In this document: positions 18,252 to 27,048 of the stretch, in pieces
How the letters are laid out: every line of letters starts with the position of its first letter
Numbering within the stretch: position 1 is the stretch's first letter
From: Anaerotignum lactatifermentans DSM 14214
Lineage (GTDB): Bacteria > Bacillota > Clostridia > Lachnospirales > Anaerotignaceae
Direction: 5' to 3'
DNA: 46,520 bases
Assembly (NCBI RefSeq): GCF_900142265.1
Contig: NZ_FRAH01000024.1
Span: 1 to 46,520 of the forward strand
Translations under genes and position numbers: made by a program
Notes under the pieces: generated by a model
What the model was told of the DNA's origin: nothing
The model's input: only the letters and a program-made list of their open reading frames with translations
Databases searched by the model: none

Positions 18252-18458
18252 TCAATCGTGCGCTGCCAGCTTTCGCCGCAGGTATTCTTCCAGATTATCA
18301 AGCCCTACCGCCTGTACTTCCGGCAGCACTTTTTCCAGCACAGCGCCCTCCTGAATGAGCCGCCTTGTCCGGGCTTTTCGTGCCTTCACCCGGTCCCGTG
18401 CCTGGGCTTCCTCCAAGCGGTGCTTTGCCTGTAACAGTTTCTTTTCTTCACTTGTCAT
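18252..18458 (-). CDS. DUF3847-like small charged protein
   Basis: This 68-residue protein is almost entirely charged helix (KKLLQAKHRLEEAQARDRVK) and resembles the DUF3847 family found next to MobA/MobL relaxases in Firmicutes mobile elements. It sits 4 bases after the small HTH-like gene on the same strand and next to oriT. A role as a relaxosome accessory is plausible from position only. Confidence 0.7.
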   Translation of the reverse strand: MTSEEKKLLQAKHRLEEAQARDRVKARKARTRRLIQEGAVLEKVLPEVQAVGLDNLEEYLRRKLAAHD

Positions 18459-18462
18459 AGGT

Positions 18463-18675
18463 TTACCTCCGTTTCTGCCAGATCAGGTCATAGCCCAGCA
18501 CATCGGCCAGCTCCACGACCTCTTTATAGCGAATAGATTCTCGCTGGAGCTTGGCGGACAGGTTGGAAACACTGTCCGACCAGCCGTATTCCTCATGAAG
18601 CCGGTCAACCAGCTCCTGCATGGTGTATCCCGCCCGGACGATCTGTGCCTTAATTTCGTTGCGTACCGTCATCAT
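18463..18675 (-). CDS. small HTH-type protein (DUF6471/XRE-like)
   Basis: I place the start at ATG 18673-18675 behind AGGAGG, giving 70 residues; the longer open frame back to 18732 has no ribosome binding site and crosses a hairpin. The sequence NEIKAQIVRAGYTMQELVDR reads as the first helices of a short XRE-like DNA-binding fold. It could autoregulate the mobilization genes. A terminator-like hairpin lies just before the gene, so expression may be attenuated. Confidence 0.65.
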   Translation of the reverse strand: MMTVRNEIKAQIVRAGYTMQELVDRLHEEYGWSDSVSNLSAKLQRESIRYKEVVELADVLGYDLIWQKRR

Positions 18676-18706
18676 CAAAAATCCTCCTAAATTTACTTGA
18701 TAAAAA

Positions 18707-18744
18707 AGCGAAGCCGGTACGCCCTCTGGCATAGCCGCTTCGCT
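18707..18744 (-). terminator. hairpin with T-run just upstream of the HTH-like gene
   Basis: AGCGAAGC and GCTTCGCT (18707-18714 and 18737-18744) form a stem. On the minus strand it is followed by TTTTTTATC and then, 30 bases on, by the HTH start. It is either the terminator of the primase operon or an attenuator for the mob genes. Confidence 0.55.
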
Positions 18745-19064
18745 GTGTCGTGAAAAATTCTCTTATCAATAAATCCGTTCAGAATTGCCGGTGTGATGTC
18801 CCGTCCATAGGTCGCACCTTCCGACTTTCCCGTTCCGTGTGACTTGGTTTGAAACCGTGCATTTTCCCATGGTTCCATGCACTCGGTTCACCGGGGTGAG
18901 AAGCACGGTTTCGCAAAATGATTTCTTCCAACCGTCAAATACTTTTCGATTCCCACTTGCCTTGATTTACCCCTCCGATTTTGCCAGCGATTTTTGATAT
19001 ACAACCGCTGAATTGCTATAAAAGGGAGAACAACTGTCAATCAAAGCGTACGTACGTACACGAT
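18745..19064. other. 320-bp intergenic region with inverted repeat and GTAC tracts
   Basis: No gene is evident. It holds an inverted repeat GAAACCGTGC (18851-18860) / GCACGGTTTC (18903-18912) and the first of two GTAC tracts (19047-19059). Lying downstream of a primase-helicase gene, it is a candidate replication origin, but nothing here proves that. Confidence 0.35.
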
Positions 19065-19109
19065 TCAGCGCCGCCATTCCTCCGGCACATCTTCCGGTAC
19101 GTACGTACG
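19047..19109. repeat. pair of self-complementary GTAC tracts
   Basis: CGTACGTACGTAC (19047-19059) and GTACGTACGTACG (19097-19109) lie 50 bases apart, one just after and one inside the 3' end of the primase-helicase gene. Each is a palindrome. Such spaced palindromes may bind a dimeric protein. Confidence 0.6.
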
Positions 19110-20444
19110 CATCGAATCGCCGGAAAACACTGATATATGATTTCTCACCAATACTTCAACCCCCAGAAAACCACGCACCCGCCGTCCGGCTGCGTTGGTC
19201 ACATTGTTGCAGTATTCCAGATTGTAGCGGCTCTGGCAGGCGATCAGAGCTTCGCTGAAGCTGCGTGGTTTCAGGGCAGGCAGGTTGTTCTCGGTGCAGT
19301 AAATCTGGTATGCTTCGTACAGTTCTTTGGAGCTGGCAGATAGATCGGCTTTCAGGCGAACATACCCGTCAGAATCCAGAAAATCATAGACATTGTTGTT
19401 GTCCCGTTTGACTGCCTCCCGGTTTTCTCTGGTGCGGTCACTTTCGGTGAACTTGAAGTTGTTGGCGGCCAGCCGCTGCAATCCCTCAAAAGCCCACAGC
19501 AGAATACCCTCCACCTCGGCTTTCATCTTCTCGGCCAGGTCGGGATCATCCACACGGCCAGCCGGTTTTTCTTTTGTGGTCAGCACCAGCTGACGGCGGT
19601 AAAATCCGTCGCTCCGGTCAAACAGCGCCTGCAAATCTCCGTTGGAGAAAGCCAGCAGCCGGGCGCACATCCATCCCTGATAGCTCTGCTTGCCCTTGCG
19701 CTCCAAATCCATTTTGCCCTGGGCGGTGACGATGGATTTTACATAGTTGGTCTGGCGCAGAGCCTCCATCCGCATATCGTCATCCACGCACAGGAGGATA
19801 TGCTCCAGATCAGCACGGGCAAACCGGTTCTCGGATATTTTCCCGATGCTGCCGTCCTTCATGTTGGAACCGAACAAAGTTCCCAGCACAGCGCCGATCT
19901 GCGACTTTCCTTCGCCGCCGCTGCCCTTAATCACCATCATCCGCTGTCCCTTATTGCTGGGGATCAGGCAGTAGCCGATATATTCCTGCAAGGTGGGAAT
20001 ATCCTCCGGGTAGAGCAGACCATCCAGAAATTGCAGCCAGAGAACAGGCTTTGGGGCGTTGGGGTTGTAGGCCACGGGGAAACGGTTGCGGACGTTTTCC
20101 GGCTTTCCCTCCGCAAAGGTTCCATCCAGAAAAAGCGTCCCGTTGGAAAGGTGAATCCGGTCCGGCTCCGGGGGAAAATCCTCCACCAGCGCCGCCAGCT
20201 TCATCAGCTCCACAATGTTGCTGATTTTGCGGGGAATGTTGCTGACCGCACAGCATTTCAGCTCCTCAAAAATCTCTCCCCGCAGGGGCAGTTCGTCTGT
20301 CACACGGCCTTCGGGCGTGAAAAAAGCCCCGTTTGTGAAGATGATCTTGTGCGTCTGCAAGAACTCCTCACAAAACAGGGCTTCGTTGATGCTTTTGCCA
20401 TCGAACCAGACGGGCATCCCGTCAAGCTGCGTTTTGTTTTTCAT
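19065..20444 (-). CDS. P4/D5-type primase-helicase (superfamily 3 helicase)
   Basis: This 459-residue protein has the D5/P4-type SF3 helicase core: Walker A IKGSGGEGKSQIG near residue 167, LLCVDDDM near 217 and a sensor-like LLAFSNGDLQALFDRSDGF near 265. Such proteins unwind DNA at the origin of plasmids, phages and mobilizable elements. The C-terminal winged-helix-like part holds YEAYQIYCTENNLPAL. The start ATG 20442-20444 overlaps the end of the CHC2 primase gene, so the two are translationally coupled and form a replication module. Replication during transfer or after excision is the likely role. Confidence 0.85.
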   Translation of the reverse strand: MKNKTQLDGMPVWFDGKSINEALFCEEFLQTHKIIFTNGAFFTPEGRVTDELPLRGEIFEELKCCAVSNIPRKISNIVELMKLAALVEDFPPEPDRIHLSNGTLFLDGTFAEGKPENVRNRFPVAYNPNAPKPVLWLQFLDGLLYPEDIPTLQEYIGYCLIPSNKGQRMMVIKGSGGEGKSQIGAVLGTLFGSNMKDGSIGKISENRFARADLEHILLCVDDDMRMEALRQTNYVKSIVTAQGKMDLERKGKQSYQGWMCARLLAFSNGDLQALFDRSDGFYRRQLVLTTKEKPAGRVDDPDLAEKMKAEVEGILLWAFEGLQRLAANNFKFTESDRTRENREAVKRDNNNVYDFLDSDGYVRLKADLSASSKELYEAYQIYCTENNLPALKPRSFSEALIACQSRYNLEYCNNVTNAAGRRVRGFLGVEVLVRNHISVFSGDSMRTYVPEDVPEEWRR

Positions 20445-21042
20445 GGGCGTTATCCTCCTTTTTCAGCCTGTCCAGCCGTTCCTCCAAACCGGCAATCAGG
20501 CCATCCTTGTTCAGCATTTCTACGATTTTCACCCGCTGTTCCAGTTCGGCGGCAATGAGCAAATCCGCCAGATACTCCACATAGTCCAGCATCTGGCAGG
20601 CTTCCACAAACCGGTCATCTAAACTGTCATCTGGATTGGATGGGGCGTAGTTCTGTTTCCAACCTTCCAGAAGATGCAGATAATCACACAGCACCCGCAG
20701 GCAGCGCACTTGCTCCTGCCGGTATGCTTTCAGCAGGGGACGCTCCGGTTTGGGCAGGGCAGCTGCCGCAGGCGGCTTGTCCGGGCCAATCCCAAAATCC
20801 TGGGCCAGCTTCTGTGCTGCCTCGTAGCTGCTCAGGTCAAACAGCTTCGCCACAAGGTCGATCACATCGCCGGTGGCTCCGCAGCCGAAACAGTAAAAAT
20901 AACGCTCGTTCAGCTTCATGCTGGGGTGCCGGTCCTCATGGAACGGACAGCTGCACATCCCGTTTCGGCTGACTTGCAGCCCATAGTGTTCAGCCGCATC
21001 GGGCACACAAATATTCTGTTTTACCAGTTCAAAGAGTGTCAT
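20422..21042 (-). CDS. CHC2 zinc-finger primase-like protein
   Basis: The 206-residue protein begins with a DnaG-type zinc-binding domain: Cys32, His35, Cys51 and Cys54 in CPFHEDRHPSM...FYCFGCGATGDVIDLV. The catalytic TOPRIM part of DnaG is not present; the rest is helical. It overlaps the primase-helicase gene by 23 bases, and together they resemble a split primase-helicase. The start ATG 21040-21042 is preceded by GGAGGG and lies only 20 bases after a hairpin followed by TTTTTTATGCCC. Confidence 0.85.
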   Translation of the reverse strand: MTLFELVKQNICVPDAAEHYGLQVSRNGMCSCPFHEDRHPSMKLNERYFYCFGCGATGDVIDLVAKLFDLSSYEAAQKLAQDFGIGPDKPPAAAALPKPERPLLKAYRQEQVRCLRVLCDYLHLLEGWKQNYAPSNPDDSLDDRFVEACQMLDYVEYLADLLIAAELEQRVKIVEMLNKDGLIAGLEERLDRLKKEDNAHEKQNAA

Positions 21043-21061
21043 AAAAAATCCCTCCGTTTCA

Positions 21062-21106
21062 GGGCATAAAAAATGCGGCCTGCCCGGTTTATTTGGGCAG
21101 GCCGCA
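21062..21106 (-). terminator. tnpX terminator / leader hairpin with TTTTTTATGCCC
   Basis: TGCGGCCTGCCC (21074-21085) and GGGCAGGCCGCA (21095-21106) give a perfect 12-bp stem. On the minus strand it is followed by TTTTTTATGCCC. It lies between the tnpX stop and the CHC2 primase start, so it ends tnpX transcripts or gates read-through into the replication genes. Confidence 0.75.
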
Positions 21107-21110
21107 GTCT

Positions 21111-23033
21111 TTATGCAGTTTGTGATGCTTCCGTTTCTTTGGCTTTCCGCTTTTCCTGCCGGTAGAACTTCTCCCGGCAGGCGGGTTTGCAGAATTTAGC
21201 GTTGGGGCGGATAGACTGGAACGACTCTCCGCAGCACTGGCACACCAGCTGGTACGGTTCACCCGGAACGATCAGCCCTTCGGCAATCTTCTGTTTGCGC
21301 TCCTTCTGGCGCAGATATTTTTCATGGTCACGGATGCGCTTCTGGCGGCGCTTTTCCTCCGCAGCCAGTTCTTCCTCGGTGGGTTCGGGCATGGGCACTT
21401 CAAATTTCCCGATAAAGTTCAGGTAAATCTCGATTTCCTGAACCCGTTCCCCGGTGCTTCTGTCCGGGGCATGGACCAGAATCTTCTCCACAAATTCATG
21501 GATCATAGGGGCGGTCAGCTCGGTGAAATCTGTATATTTCTGTGCCAGCGCCAGAAAGTGACTGGCACGGTCCGTGTCCTCATGGAACTGGTTCAGCTGC
21601 GCCTGCTCGGAGGCAAGCAGCTGTTCCAGCTCGGCCTGTTCCTTCTCATATTCGGCACACAGCAGCTCGAACCGTTTTTCCTCCAACTTGCCCATGGCAT
21701 AGGTTTCATACAGCTTTTTAATCAGCACGTCCAGCTCGGCGCTGCGCCTGCGCTCCTTGGCGACCTTGCGTTTCAGCTCCTTGGCTGCTTCCTGCTGGCG
21801 AACCTGTGAAATGCTGCGAACCTTCTGAATAAATTCCTCCCTGTTCTGGATGGCATAGCTGGCGGTAGTGCGGATGGTTTCCAGAATCAGGGCGTTCAGA
21901 GCCTTGGTGCTGACGCTGTGGGAAAAACACATCTGGGTTTCTCGTTCGATGGTCAAGCAGTAGGTGGAACAGTTATAGGTGTCGTTTCTGTACTCCTTGC
22001 CATCTGCCCGTGTGTGTTTGCCCCGGTGGTTATACATCTTTGCTCCGCAGTCGGCACAGAACACAAGGCCGGTCAGGGGATTGGCGACGCCAGTGGTATC
22101 TGTCCGGCGCACCGTCCGCTTCACCTGCTGGGCCAGCTGCCAGGTTTCCGGGTCAACAATGGCCTCGTGGGTATTCTCAAAAATCAGCCAGTCGGACGGG
22201 TCATTTTTTACCCGCTTATCCCGGTAGGACTTTTTGGAGGAACGGAAATTCACGGTATGCCCCATATATTCCGGTTTCTCCAACATGGAGCTGACCGTAA
22301 AGCCGTACCAGTCATAGGGGCGGCTGGTGTCCACGGTATTCTTCCGGCTGCCCCTGCCGTTGCGGGCCAGATAATAGGCGGGGCACTCCACCTTCTCGGC
22401 TGTGAGCATTTTGGAAATCTCATAGGGGCCGTGTCCCTCCACCGCAAGCCGGAAAATTCGCCGCACCACAGTGGCAGCTTCCTCGTCCACCAGCCAGTGG
22501 TCCTTGTCCTCCGGGTCTTTTTTGTAGCCATAGATGGCGTTGTTGGTGGTGGGCTTGCCCGCCTTGCCCTTGACACGGTATGCTGCCGAAACCTTTTTGG
22601 ACTGGTCACGCAGATACCATTCGTTCATGATATTGAGAAAGGGTGCAAACTCGCCGCTGTCCTGTTCCTCGCTGTCAATGTTATTGGCGACAGCAACAAA
22701 ATGAACCCCATTCTGCCGGAACATTACCTCGGTGTAAAAGCCGGTTTGCAGGTAGTTTCTGCCGATCCGACTTAGGTCCTTACACAGCAGATGGGCCACC
22801 TTGCCCGCCTCAATGTCCGCCACAAGGCGCTTCCATGCGGGACGGTCAAAGTTGCCGCCGGACCACCCATCGTCTGTGTAGTGGACGATATTGGTGTAGC
22901 CCCGCTGTGCTGCATAGCTTTCGAGATAACGTTTCTGGTTCAGAATGGAGTTCGAGTCGCCCGTGAGGTCATCGTCACGGGACAGGCGCTCATAGAGCGC
23001 AGTGATTTTTTCTTCCGTCTGTCTGTTTGCCAT
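21111..23033 (-). CDS. tnpX: TnpX-like large serine recombinase (full length)
   Basis: This 640-residue recombinase is the only complete one in the window. The resolvase domain begins EEKITALYERLSRDDD with catalytic Ser18, continues with YTDDGWSGGNFDRP and CKDLSRIGRNYLQTGF, then the recombinase domain, a zinc ribbon (VFCADCGAKMYNH near 320), a coiled coil and a DUF4368-like region. The last 50 residues carry a second zinc-ribbon-like Cys pattern (CQCC...FCKPACREKF), which is less usual. It catalyses site-specific integration and excision through a Ser-DNA link, most likely of IME2. The start ATG 23031-23033 follows AAAGGAG and almost abuts tnpW. Confidence 0.93.
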   Translation of the reverse strand: MANRQTEEKITALYERLSRDDDLTGDSNSILNQKRYLESYAAQRGYTNIVHYTDDGWSGGNFDRPAWKRLVADIEAGKVAHLLCKDLSRIGRNYLQTGFYTEVMFRQNGVHFVAVANNIDSEEQDSGEFAPFLNIMNEWYLRDQSKKVSAAYRVKGKAGKPTTNNAIYGYKKDPEDKDHWLVDEEAATVVRRIFRLAVEGHGPYEISKMLTAEKVECPAYYLARNGRGSRKNTVDTSRPYDWYGFTVSSMLEKPEYMGHTVNFRSSKKSYRDKRVKNDPSDWLIFENTHEAIVDPETWQLAQQVKRTVRRTDTTGVANPLTGLVFCADCGAKMYNHRGKHTRADGKEYRNDTYNCSTYCLTIERETQMCFSHSVSTKALNALILETIRTTASYAIQNREEFIQKVRSISQVRQQEAAKELKRKVAKERRRSAELDVLIKKLYETYAMGKLEEKRFELLCAEYEKEQAELEQLLASEQAQLNQFHEDTDRASHFLALAQKYTDFTELTAPMIHEFVEKILVHAPDRSTGERVQEIEIYLNFIGKFEVPMPEPTEEELAAEEKRRQKRIRDHEKYLRQKERKQKIAEGLIVPGEPYQLVCQCCGESFQSIRPNAKFCKPACREKFYRQEKRKAKETEASQTA

Positions 23034-23034
23034 A

Positions 23035-23238
23035 TCAGGCGCTCCTTTCAGACGGACGGCTCATTTGTGGCAGTTCCATTATACCACATTCCGGCTGATT
23101 TGCCAGCCCGTCGTTGCGGATCAGCCGCAGAATTTTATCTTCCATCGTTTCCTCGGCGGTTTCGCTGAGGTAGACACGAACTTTATAGGTGGTGTTGCCA
23201 ATGTGCCGGGTCAGAAACACGGCGTTTTTATCTGCCAT
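23035..23238 (-). CDS. tnpW: TnpW family small protein
   Basis: The 67-residue sequence (RHIGNTTYKVRVYLSETAEE, KILRLIRNDG) matches what I know of the transposon-encoded TnpW family of Tn4451-like elements. Its function is not established. It stands directly before tnpX on the same strand, which fits a role in regulating or assisting the recombinase. Confidence 0.75.
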   Translation of the reverse strand: MADKNAVFLTRHIGNTTYKVRVYLSETAEETMEDKILRLIRNDGLANQPECGIMELPQMSRPSERSA

Positions 23239-23500
23239 AGAACCTCTCTTTCTTGCGCTTTCGGCGCATCCGGTGTATACTGTTGTTATAGTTCCGTTGT
23301 TTGTAACCTGCGATTGTGTTACTGCTTTTTTGTATCAAGCCTGAACATGGCGAAAGCCCCCTTTCTCCTGCGTGAACGAGCGAATGTAACCCAAGTAACT
23401 TGTTTTTAGATTACTCTTTCACTAATAGGAGAAATCTGGGGTGCAAAACGGAACCATTTTTGAAAAATCGCAAAATATTTTTTTGAAAAGAGGTGGGGTC
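23239..23500. promoter_or_regulatory. divergent intergenic region between tnpW and the sigma-like gene
   Basis: This 260-base A+T-richer gap separates the minus-strand tnpW-tnpX operon from the plus-strand sigma-like operon and must hold promoters for both. A consensus -35/-10 pair is not obvious. AGAGGTGGGG just before 23501 is a strong ribosome binding site. Confidence 0.5.
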
Positions 23501-24337
23501 ATGGCGTATCTGTCTGATGACGAGCTTCTGGATACCGAAGGTGGCTTCACCGGATGGGACGCTGGGGCGGAAGAAACGCTGGAACAGGCGCTTGCGGAAG
23601 AACGTCTGGCCGAGCTGGAAAATGAGCTGGAGCAGGACGAGCATCCCATCGACTATGAAGCAGAGCTGGAGGACGAGGAAGAAGAAGCTGCCCCGGTCAG
23701 CGATAAGCGGCTGAAACGGGAGATGCGGGCCGAGGCCATACGGCGGCTGGAGGAAGCAGCCCGCACCGAAAAGGATTTCCGAGCCGTGGTGGAGGAATGG
23801 AACAAGCTGGACCGGAACCGGGAGCGCCGGGAACGGGACCATGAAAACCTCCGTGGGGATGTGCCGCTGGAGTATCAGGCGGTCCCGGAACCGAAGCTCA
23901 TTCCCCGCTGGATGAACAACCCCACATACCGGCAGCTGATGGCCGGGAACTTTCTGGACATCCTGTTTGACTGCCCCTATGAGATGCACAACCTGACCGC
24001 TGACTCCTTTATTTCCCGCATGGTGGAGGAACTGAGCGAAGAACATAAGGAAGTTTTGTATTTCCTCTCTTTGCGGCTGTACAGCACCACCCGGCTTGCC
24101 GCTGTCCGTGGGCAGTCTGACCGCAATATCCGCAAACTGCGGAAAACCATCCACAAGAAATTACAGCGCCAGATGTATGACCATCTGTGCGGCAAGCAGG
24201 AGCATGGCGGCAGCCTGACCTTGCGGGAACGCCAGTTTTTGGAGGAATACTCGAAAATTGCAAGGAAACAGGGCAAGGACGCCGTGATCCGGCGAGAGAA
24301 CAAGACCAAGCGCAGAAAAAAGAAAAACCACCCCTGA
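23501..24337 (+). CDS. sigma-70 region 4-like DNA-binding protein
   Basis: I take ATG 23501 as the start (278 residues) because AGAGGTGGGG precedes it; the frame is open back to 23441. The N-terminal half is very acidic (runs of Glu/Asp near residues 20-60). The C-terminal part EEHKEVLYFLSLRLYSTTRL followed by AVRGQSDRNIRKLRKTIHK has the helix-turn-helix layout of sigma region 4. A basic tail ends the protein. No region 2 is visible, so it is more likely a sigma-like transcription activator of the element than a full sigma factor. Confidence 0.65.
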   Translation: MAYLSDDELLDTEGGFTGWDAGAEETLEQALAEERLAELENELEQDEHPIDYEAELEDEEEEAAPVSDKRLKREMRAEAIRRLEEAARTEKDFRAVVEEWNKLDRNRERRERDHENLRGDVPLEYQAVPEPKLIPRWMNNPTYRQLMAGNFLDILFDCPYEMHNLTADSFISRMVEELSEEHKEVLYFLSLRLYSTTRLAAVRGQSDRNIRKLRKTIHKKLQRQMYDHLCGKQEHGGSLTLRERQFLEEYSKIARKQGKDAVIRRENKTKRRKKKNHP

Positions 24338-24368
24338 TAATTGGGACGATTAAGGAGAAAGGGCGTGT

Positions 24369-25289
24369 ATGATGAAAAATTTGTTTGAACAGTCCCGTTC
24401 CCATTGGGTGCGGTACGATCACTACGAGCTGAAAACAGCGGAAGATGGCAAGCGGTACATCACCCCCGGCAAGAGTGCAAAGCCGGATGTCTACAATCCG
24501 CTGAAAGAGGTCCCCAACATTGTGCTGGATGCCCTGAATGTAGGGATGTTGATGATGGGACGCAAGCCGGAAGCAGAAGTGGAAAAGGCAGTGATGGAGT
24601 TTGTCACCCGGTACGGCCTGCTGGGGCTGATGACCGCCCTGCCCACCACGCCGTCTTTTATGGACTATGAGGCGGTGTACCTACCGAAAAACCACTTTAT
24701 TAAGGAAGAATCCATGGCGACGGACAAATATCTGTCCCTGTTTTATCCCTTTGATCAGCTGGATTTGGTGAAGAAAGGCATTGAATCCACATGGAATGTG
24801 TCCGGTGACCGGACGATGGTTGCCCTGACCATGACCTTCATGGACGAGCCGATGGCGAAGAACATGAGCTTCCAGCGGGAATATGCGGAACCCTACGACT
24901 GGGTTGCCCAGCAGTTCAAAGATTGGGCCTTTACACTGACCACCGCCATTTTGTACTACAATGACTATGATTCCATTGACGAGGACGCACGGGGGCTGTA
25001 TCGCAAGGCCATGGCTGCGTTCGGCGGGATTGCCCCCAGCTACCACATTGAGCTGTTGGATAAGCCCACCATCTATTGGGATTTCCATTCGCTGCTGCTG
25101 GGCATCCAGATGATGTTCAGCTTCATGTTGGTAGACGGTGACCAGCCCCTGCGCCTGTGCAAGCACTGCCAGAAGGTGTTTCTGGGTAGCCGGTCCAACG
25201 CCGCCTTTTGCAGCCCACGGTGCAAGAACCAGTATAATGTCTACAAGAGCCGGGGAAAGAACCGGACGGATGGAGGTGACGAGGAATGA
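24369..25289 (+). CDS. DUF6076-like protein with C-terminal zinc ribbon
   Basis: I do not know a function for this 306-residue protein; it resembles proteins labelled DUF6076 next to Tn4451-type recombinases. The C-terminus LCKHCQKVFLGSRSNAAF followed by CSPRCKNQY is a four-cysteine zinc ribbon, similar to the FCSPRCK motif of DNA- or RNA-binding CGNR-like proteins. Two Met codons open the frame at 24369 and 24372 after AGGAGAAAGG. It overlaps the rhuM start by ATGA, so the three plus-strand genes form an operon. Confidence 0.6.
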   Translation: MMKNLFEQSRSHWVRYDHYELKTAEDGKRYITPGKSAKPDVYNPLKEVPNIVLDALNVGMLMMGRKPEAEVEKAVMEFVTRYGLLGLMTALPTTPSFMDYEAVYLPKNHFIKEESMATDKYLSLFYPFDQLDLVKKGIESTWNVSGDRTMVALTMTFMDEPMAKNMSFQREYAEPYDWVAQQFKDWAFTLTTAILYYNDYDSIDEDARGLYRKAMAAFGGIAPSYHIELLDKPTIYWDFHSLLLGIQMMFSFMLVDGDQPLRLCKHCQKVFLGSRSNAAFCSPRCKNQYNVYKSRGKNRTDGGDEE

Positions 25290-26314
25290 GCGAGGAACAG
25301 GGACTGACCCCGTATGAAACCAGAGAAATCCTCTTTTATAAGACCGAAAACGGAGAAGTGCGGGTGGAAATCCTGCTCTTTCAGGAAAACCTCTGGCTGA
25401 CACAGGCAAAAATGGCAGAACTGTTCGAGGTACAGAAAGCGGCCATTTCCAAGCACCTGAAAAATATCTTTGAATCCGGCGAACTGAGCGAGGATTCAGT
25501 TGTTTCCAAAATGGAAACAACTGCGGCGGACGGGAAACGGTATCAGACCAACTATTATAATCTGGACGCCATTATCGCTGTGGGGTATCGGGTGAACTCC
25601 AAAAAGGCGACCATGTTCCGCATTTGGGCAAACAGGGTGTTGAAAGAGTTCATCATCAAAGGCTATGTGATGGATGACGCACGGCTGCGGGAGCCGGAGA
25701 ACTTTTTCGGCAAGGATTATTTCGAGGAACAGCTGGAGCGTATCCGGGACATCCGGGCCAGCGAGAGAAGATTTTACCAGAAAATCACGGACATCTATTC
25801 CCAGTGCAGCGCCGACTACGATGTGGAAAGCCCTATTACAAAGGAGTTTTTCGCCACGGTGCAGAATAAGCTCCACTATGCGGTCACCCATCATACCGCC
25901 GCCGAGATCGTATATGGCCGTGCCGACAGCACTAAGCCCAACATGGGGCTTACCACATGGAAAAACGCCCCCAAAGGCCGTATCCGCAAATCGGATGTCA
26001 CCGTCGCCAAAAACTATCTGAACGAAACGGAAATGCGAAACCTGAACGAGATCGTCACCATGTACCTGGACTATGCGGAACGGCAGGCCCGCCGGGGAAA
26101 TGTCATGTATATGGCCGATTGGGTCAAGCGGCTTGACGCATTTTTACAGTTCAACGAGGAAGATATTCTGCATGATAAAGGCAAGGTGACCGCCGCCATC
26201 GCCAAAGCCTTTGCTGAGAAAGAGTTTGAAAAGTTCCGGGTATTGCAGGATCGGACCTATCAGAGCGACTTTGACCGGCTGGTTGCGGAAACTTCGGATG
26301 ATCTGACAGAATAA
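25286..26314 (+). CDS. rhuM: RhuM family protein
   Basis: The 342-residue protein fits the RhuM family (virulence RhuM): an N-terminal KTENGEVRVEILLFQENLWL followed by a winged-helix-like LTQAKMAELFEVQKAAISKH, then YYNLDAIIAVGYRVNS. RhuM proteins are common on genomic islands and mobile elements; suggested links to defence or regulation are unproven. It is translationally coupled to the gene before it and ends at a strong bidirectional terminator. Confidence 0.88.
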   Translation: MSEEQGLTPYETREILFYKTENGEVRVEILLFQENLWLTQAKMAELFEVQKAAISKHLKNIFESGELSEDSVVSKMETTAADGKRYQTNYYNLDAIIAVGYRVNSKKATMFRIWANRVLKEFIIKGYVMDDARLREPENFFGKDYFEEQLERIRDIRASERRFYQKITDIYSQCSADYDVESPITKEFFATVQNKLHYAVTHHTAAEIVYGRADSTKPNMGLTTWKNAPKGRIRKSDVTVAKNYLNETEMRNLNEIVTMYLDYAERQARRGNVMYMADWVKRLDAFLQFNEEDILHDKGKVTAAIAKAFAEKEFEKFRVLQDRTYQSDFDRLVAETSDDLTE

Positions 26315-26327
26315 CCATATATAACAG

Positions 26328-26370
26328 AAAGCCCACGCCACCGGTCTCTTTCCGGCTGCGTGGGCTTTTT
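26328..26370. terminator. bidirectional terminator between rhuM and the DUF6809-like gene
   Basis: AAAGCCCACGC (26328-26338) and GCGTGGGCTTT (26358-26368) form an 11-bp stem with A and T runs on the two sides. It serves both converging genes. Confidence 0.8.
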
Positions 26371-26380
26371 CGGCCATCGC

Positions 26381-26656
26381 TTATTTCTTGTTTTGCAGCT
26401 GTTCATGGGCCTCCTGCTGGACAATCAGCCCCGCCGAAAAGCCATACTTGAAATGGCTCTCACTTTCCTCGCACTGAGCGATAGCGTTCTGCGCCCGGAG
26501 TTCCTCCACCAGAGCATAGTCCTCTTTGCTGAGCCGCTGGGATAACTGCTCCATCAACGCCGCACAGGTTTGGATCGCCTTGCGGTATTCCGGGGATGTG
26601 GGAACAACGGTTTCACAGGGATAAAACTCCCCGTTATACATGGCTTCCAAAATCAT
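26381..26656 (-). CDS. DUF6809-like small protein
   Basis: This 91-residue helical protein (YRKAIQTCAALMEQLSQRLS) resembles the DUF6809 family found beside TnpV genes. No function is known to me. Start ATG 26654-26656 follows GAGGGA and lies 13 bases after the tnpV stop, so the two form an operon. Confidence 0.65.
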   Translation of the reverse strand: MILEAMYNGEFYPCETVVPTSPEYRKAIQTCAALMEQLSQRLSKEDYALVEELRAQNAIAQCEESESHFKYGFSAGLIVQQEAHEQLQNKK

Positions 26657-26669
26657 TGCGTTCCCTCCC

Positions 26670-27020
26670 TCAACAGTAGACCAACTCCGCCAGGACGATT
26701 TCCTCGGCCCTGTTGTGGATGGAGTTCATGGAGCGCACCCATGCCATCTGGTCGGCAGATTTCAGGGCTTCTGTGACGCCCTCTTGCTGCATCATGGCTT
26801 TTTCGATAATTTCCAGCCGCTCCCGGCAGGCGGTGTCGATTTCCTCCAAATGGGGAAACAGCTTTTCAGTGACAATAAGATCGGTATACAGAATGGGCCG
26901 GTGTTCTTTTAAGTAGGCACGGCGCAACCGGCCATATTTCCCGATATGATACTCTTTGGTGTCCGATAACACAAGATCGGGGATGAAATAGTCGCCGCAT
27001 TGGGTATAAGTCAGTTCCAT
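26670..27020 (-). CDS. tnpV: TnpV family protein
   Basis: The 116-residue protein has the TnpV pattern: LTYTQCGDYFIPDLVLSDT, then GKYGRLRRAYLKEHRPILY. TnpV is a small accessory protein of Tn4451-type elements with no firmly assigned role. The start ATG 27018-27020 follows AAAGGAG. It lies nearest to the right end of IME2, and two inverted repeats separate it from the junction. Confidence 0.85.
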   Translation of the reverse strand: MELTYTQCGDYFIPDLVLSDTKEYHIGKYGRLRRAYLKEHRPILYTDLIVTEKLFPHLEEIDTACRERLEIIEKAMMQQEGVTEALKSADQMAWVRSMNSIHNRAEEIVLAELVYC

Positions 27021-27048
27021 ACAAAGCTCCTTTCGAGGGAATGTGATT

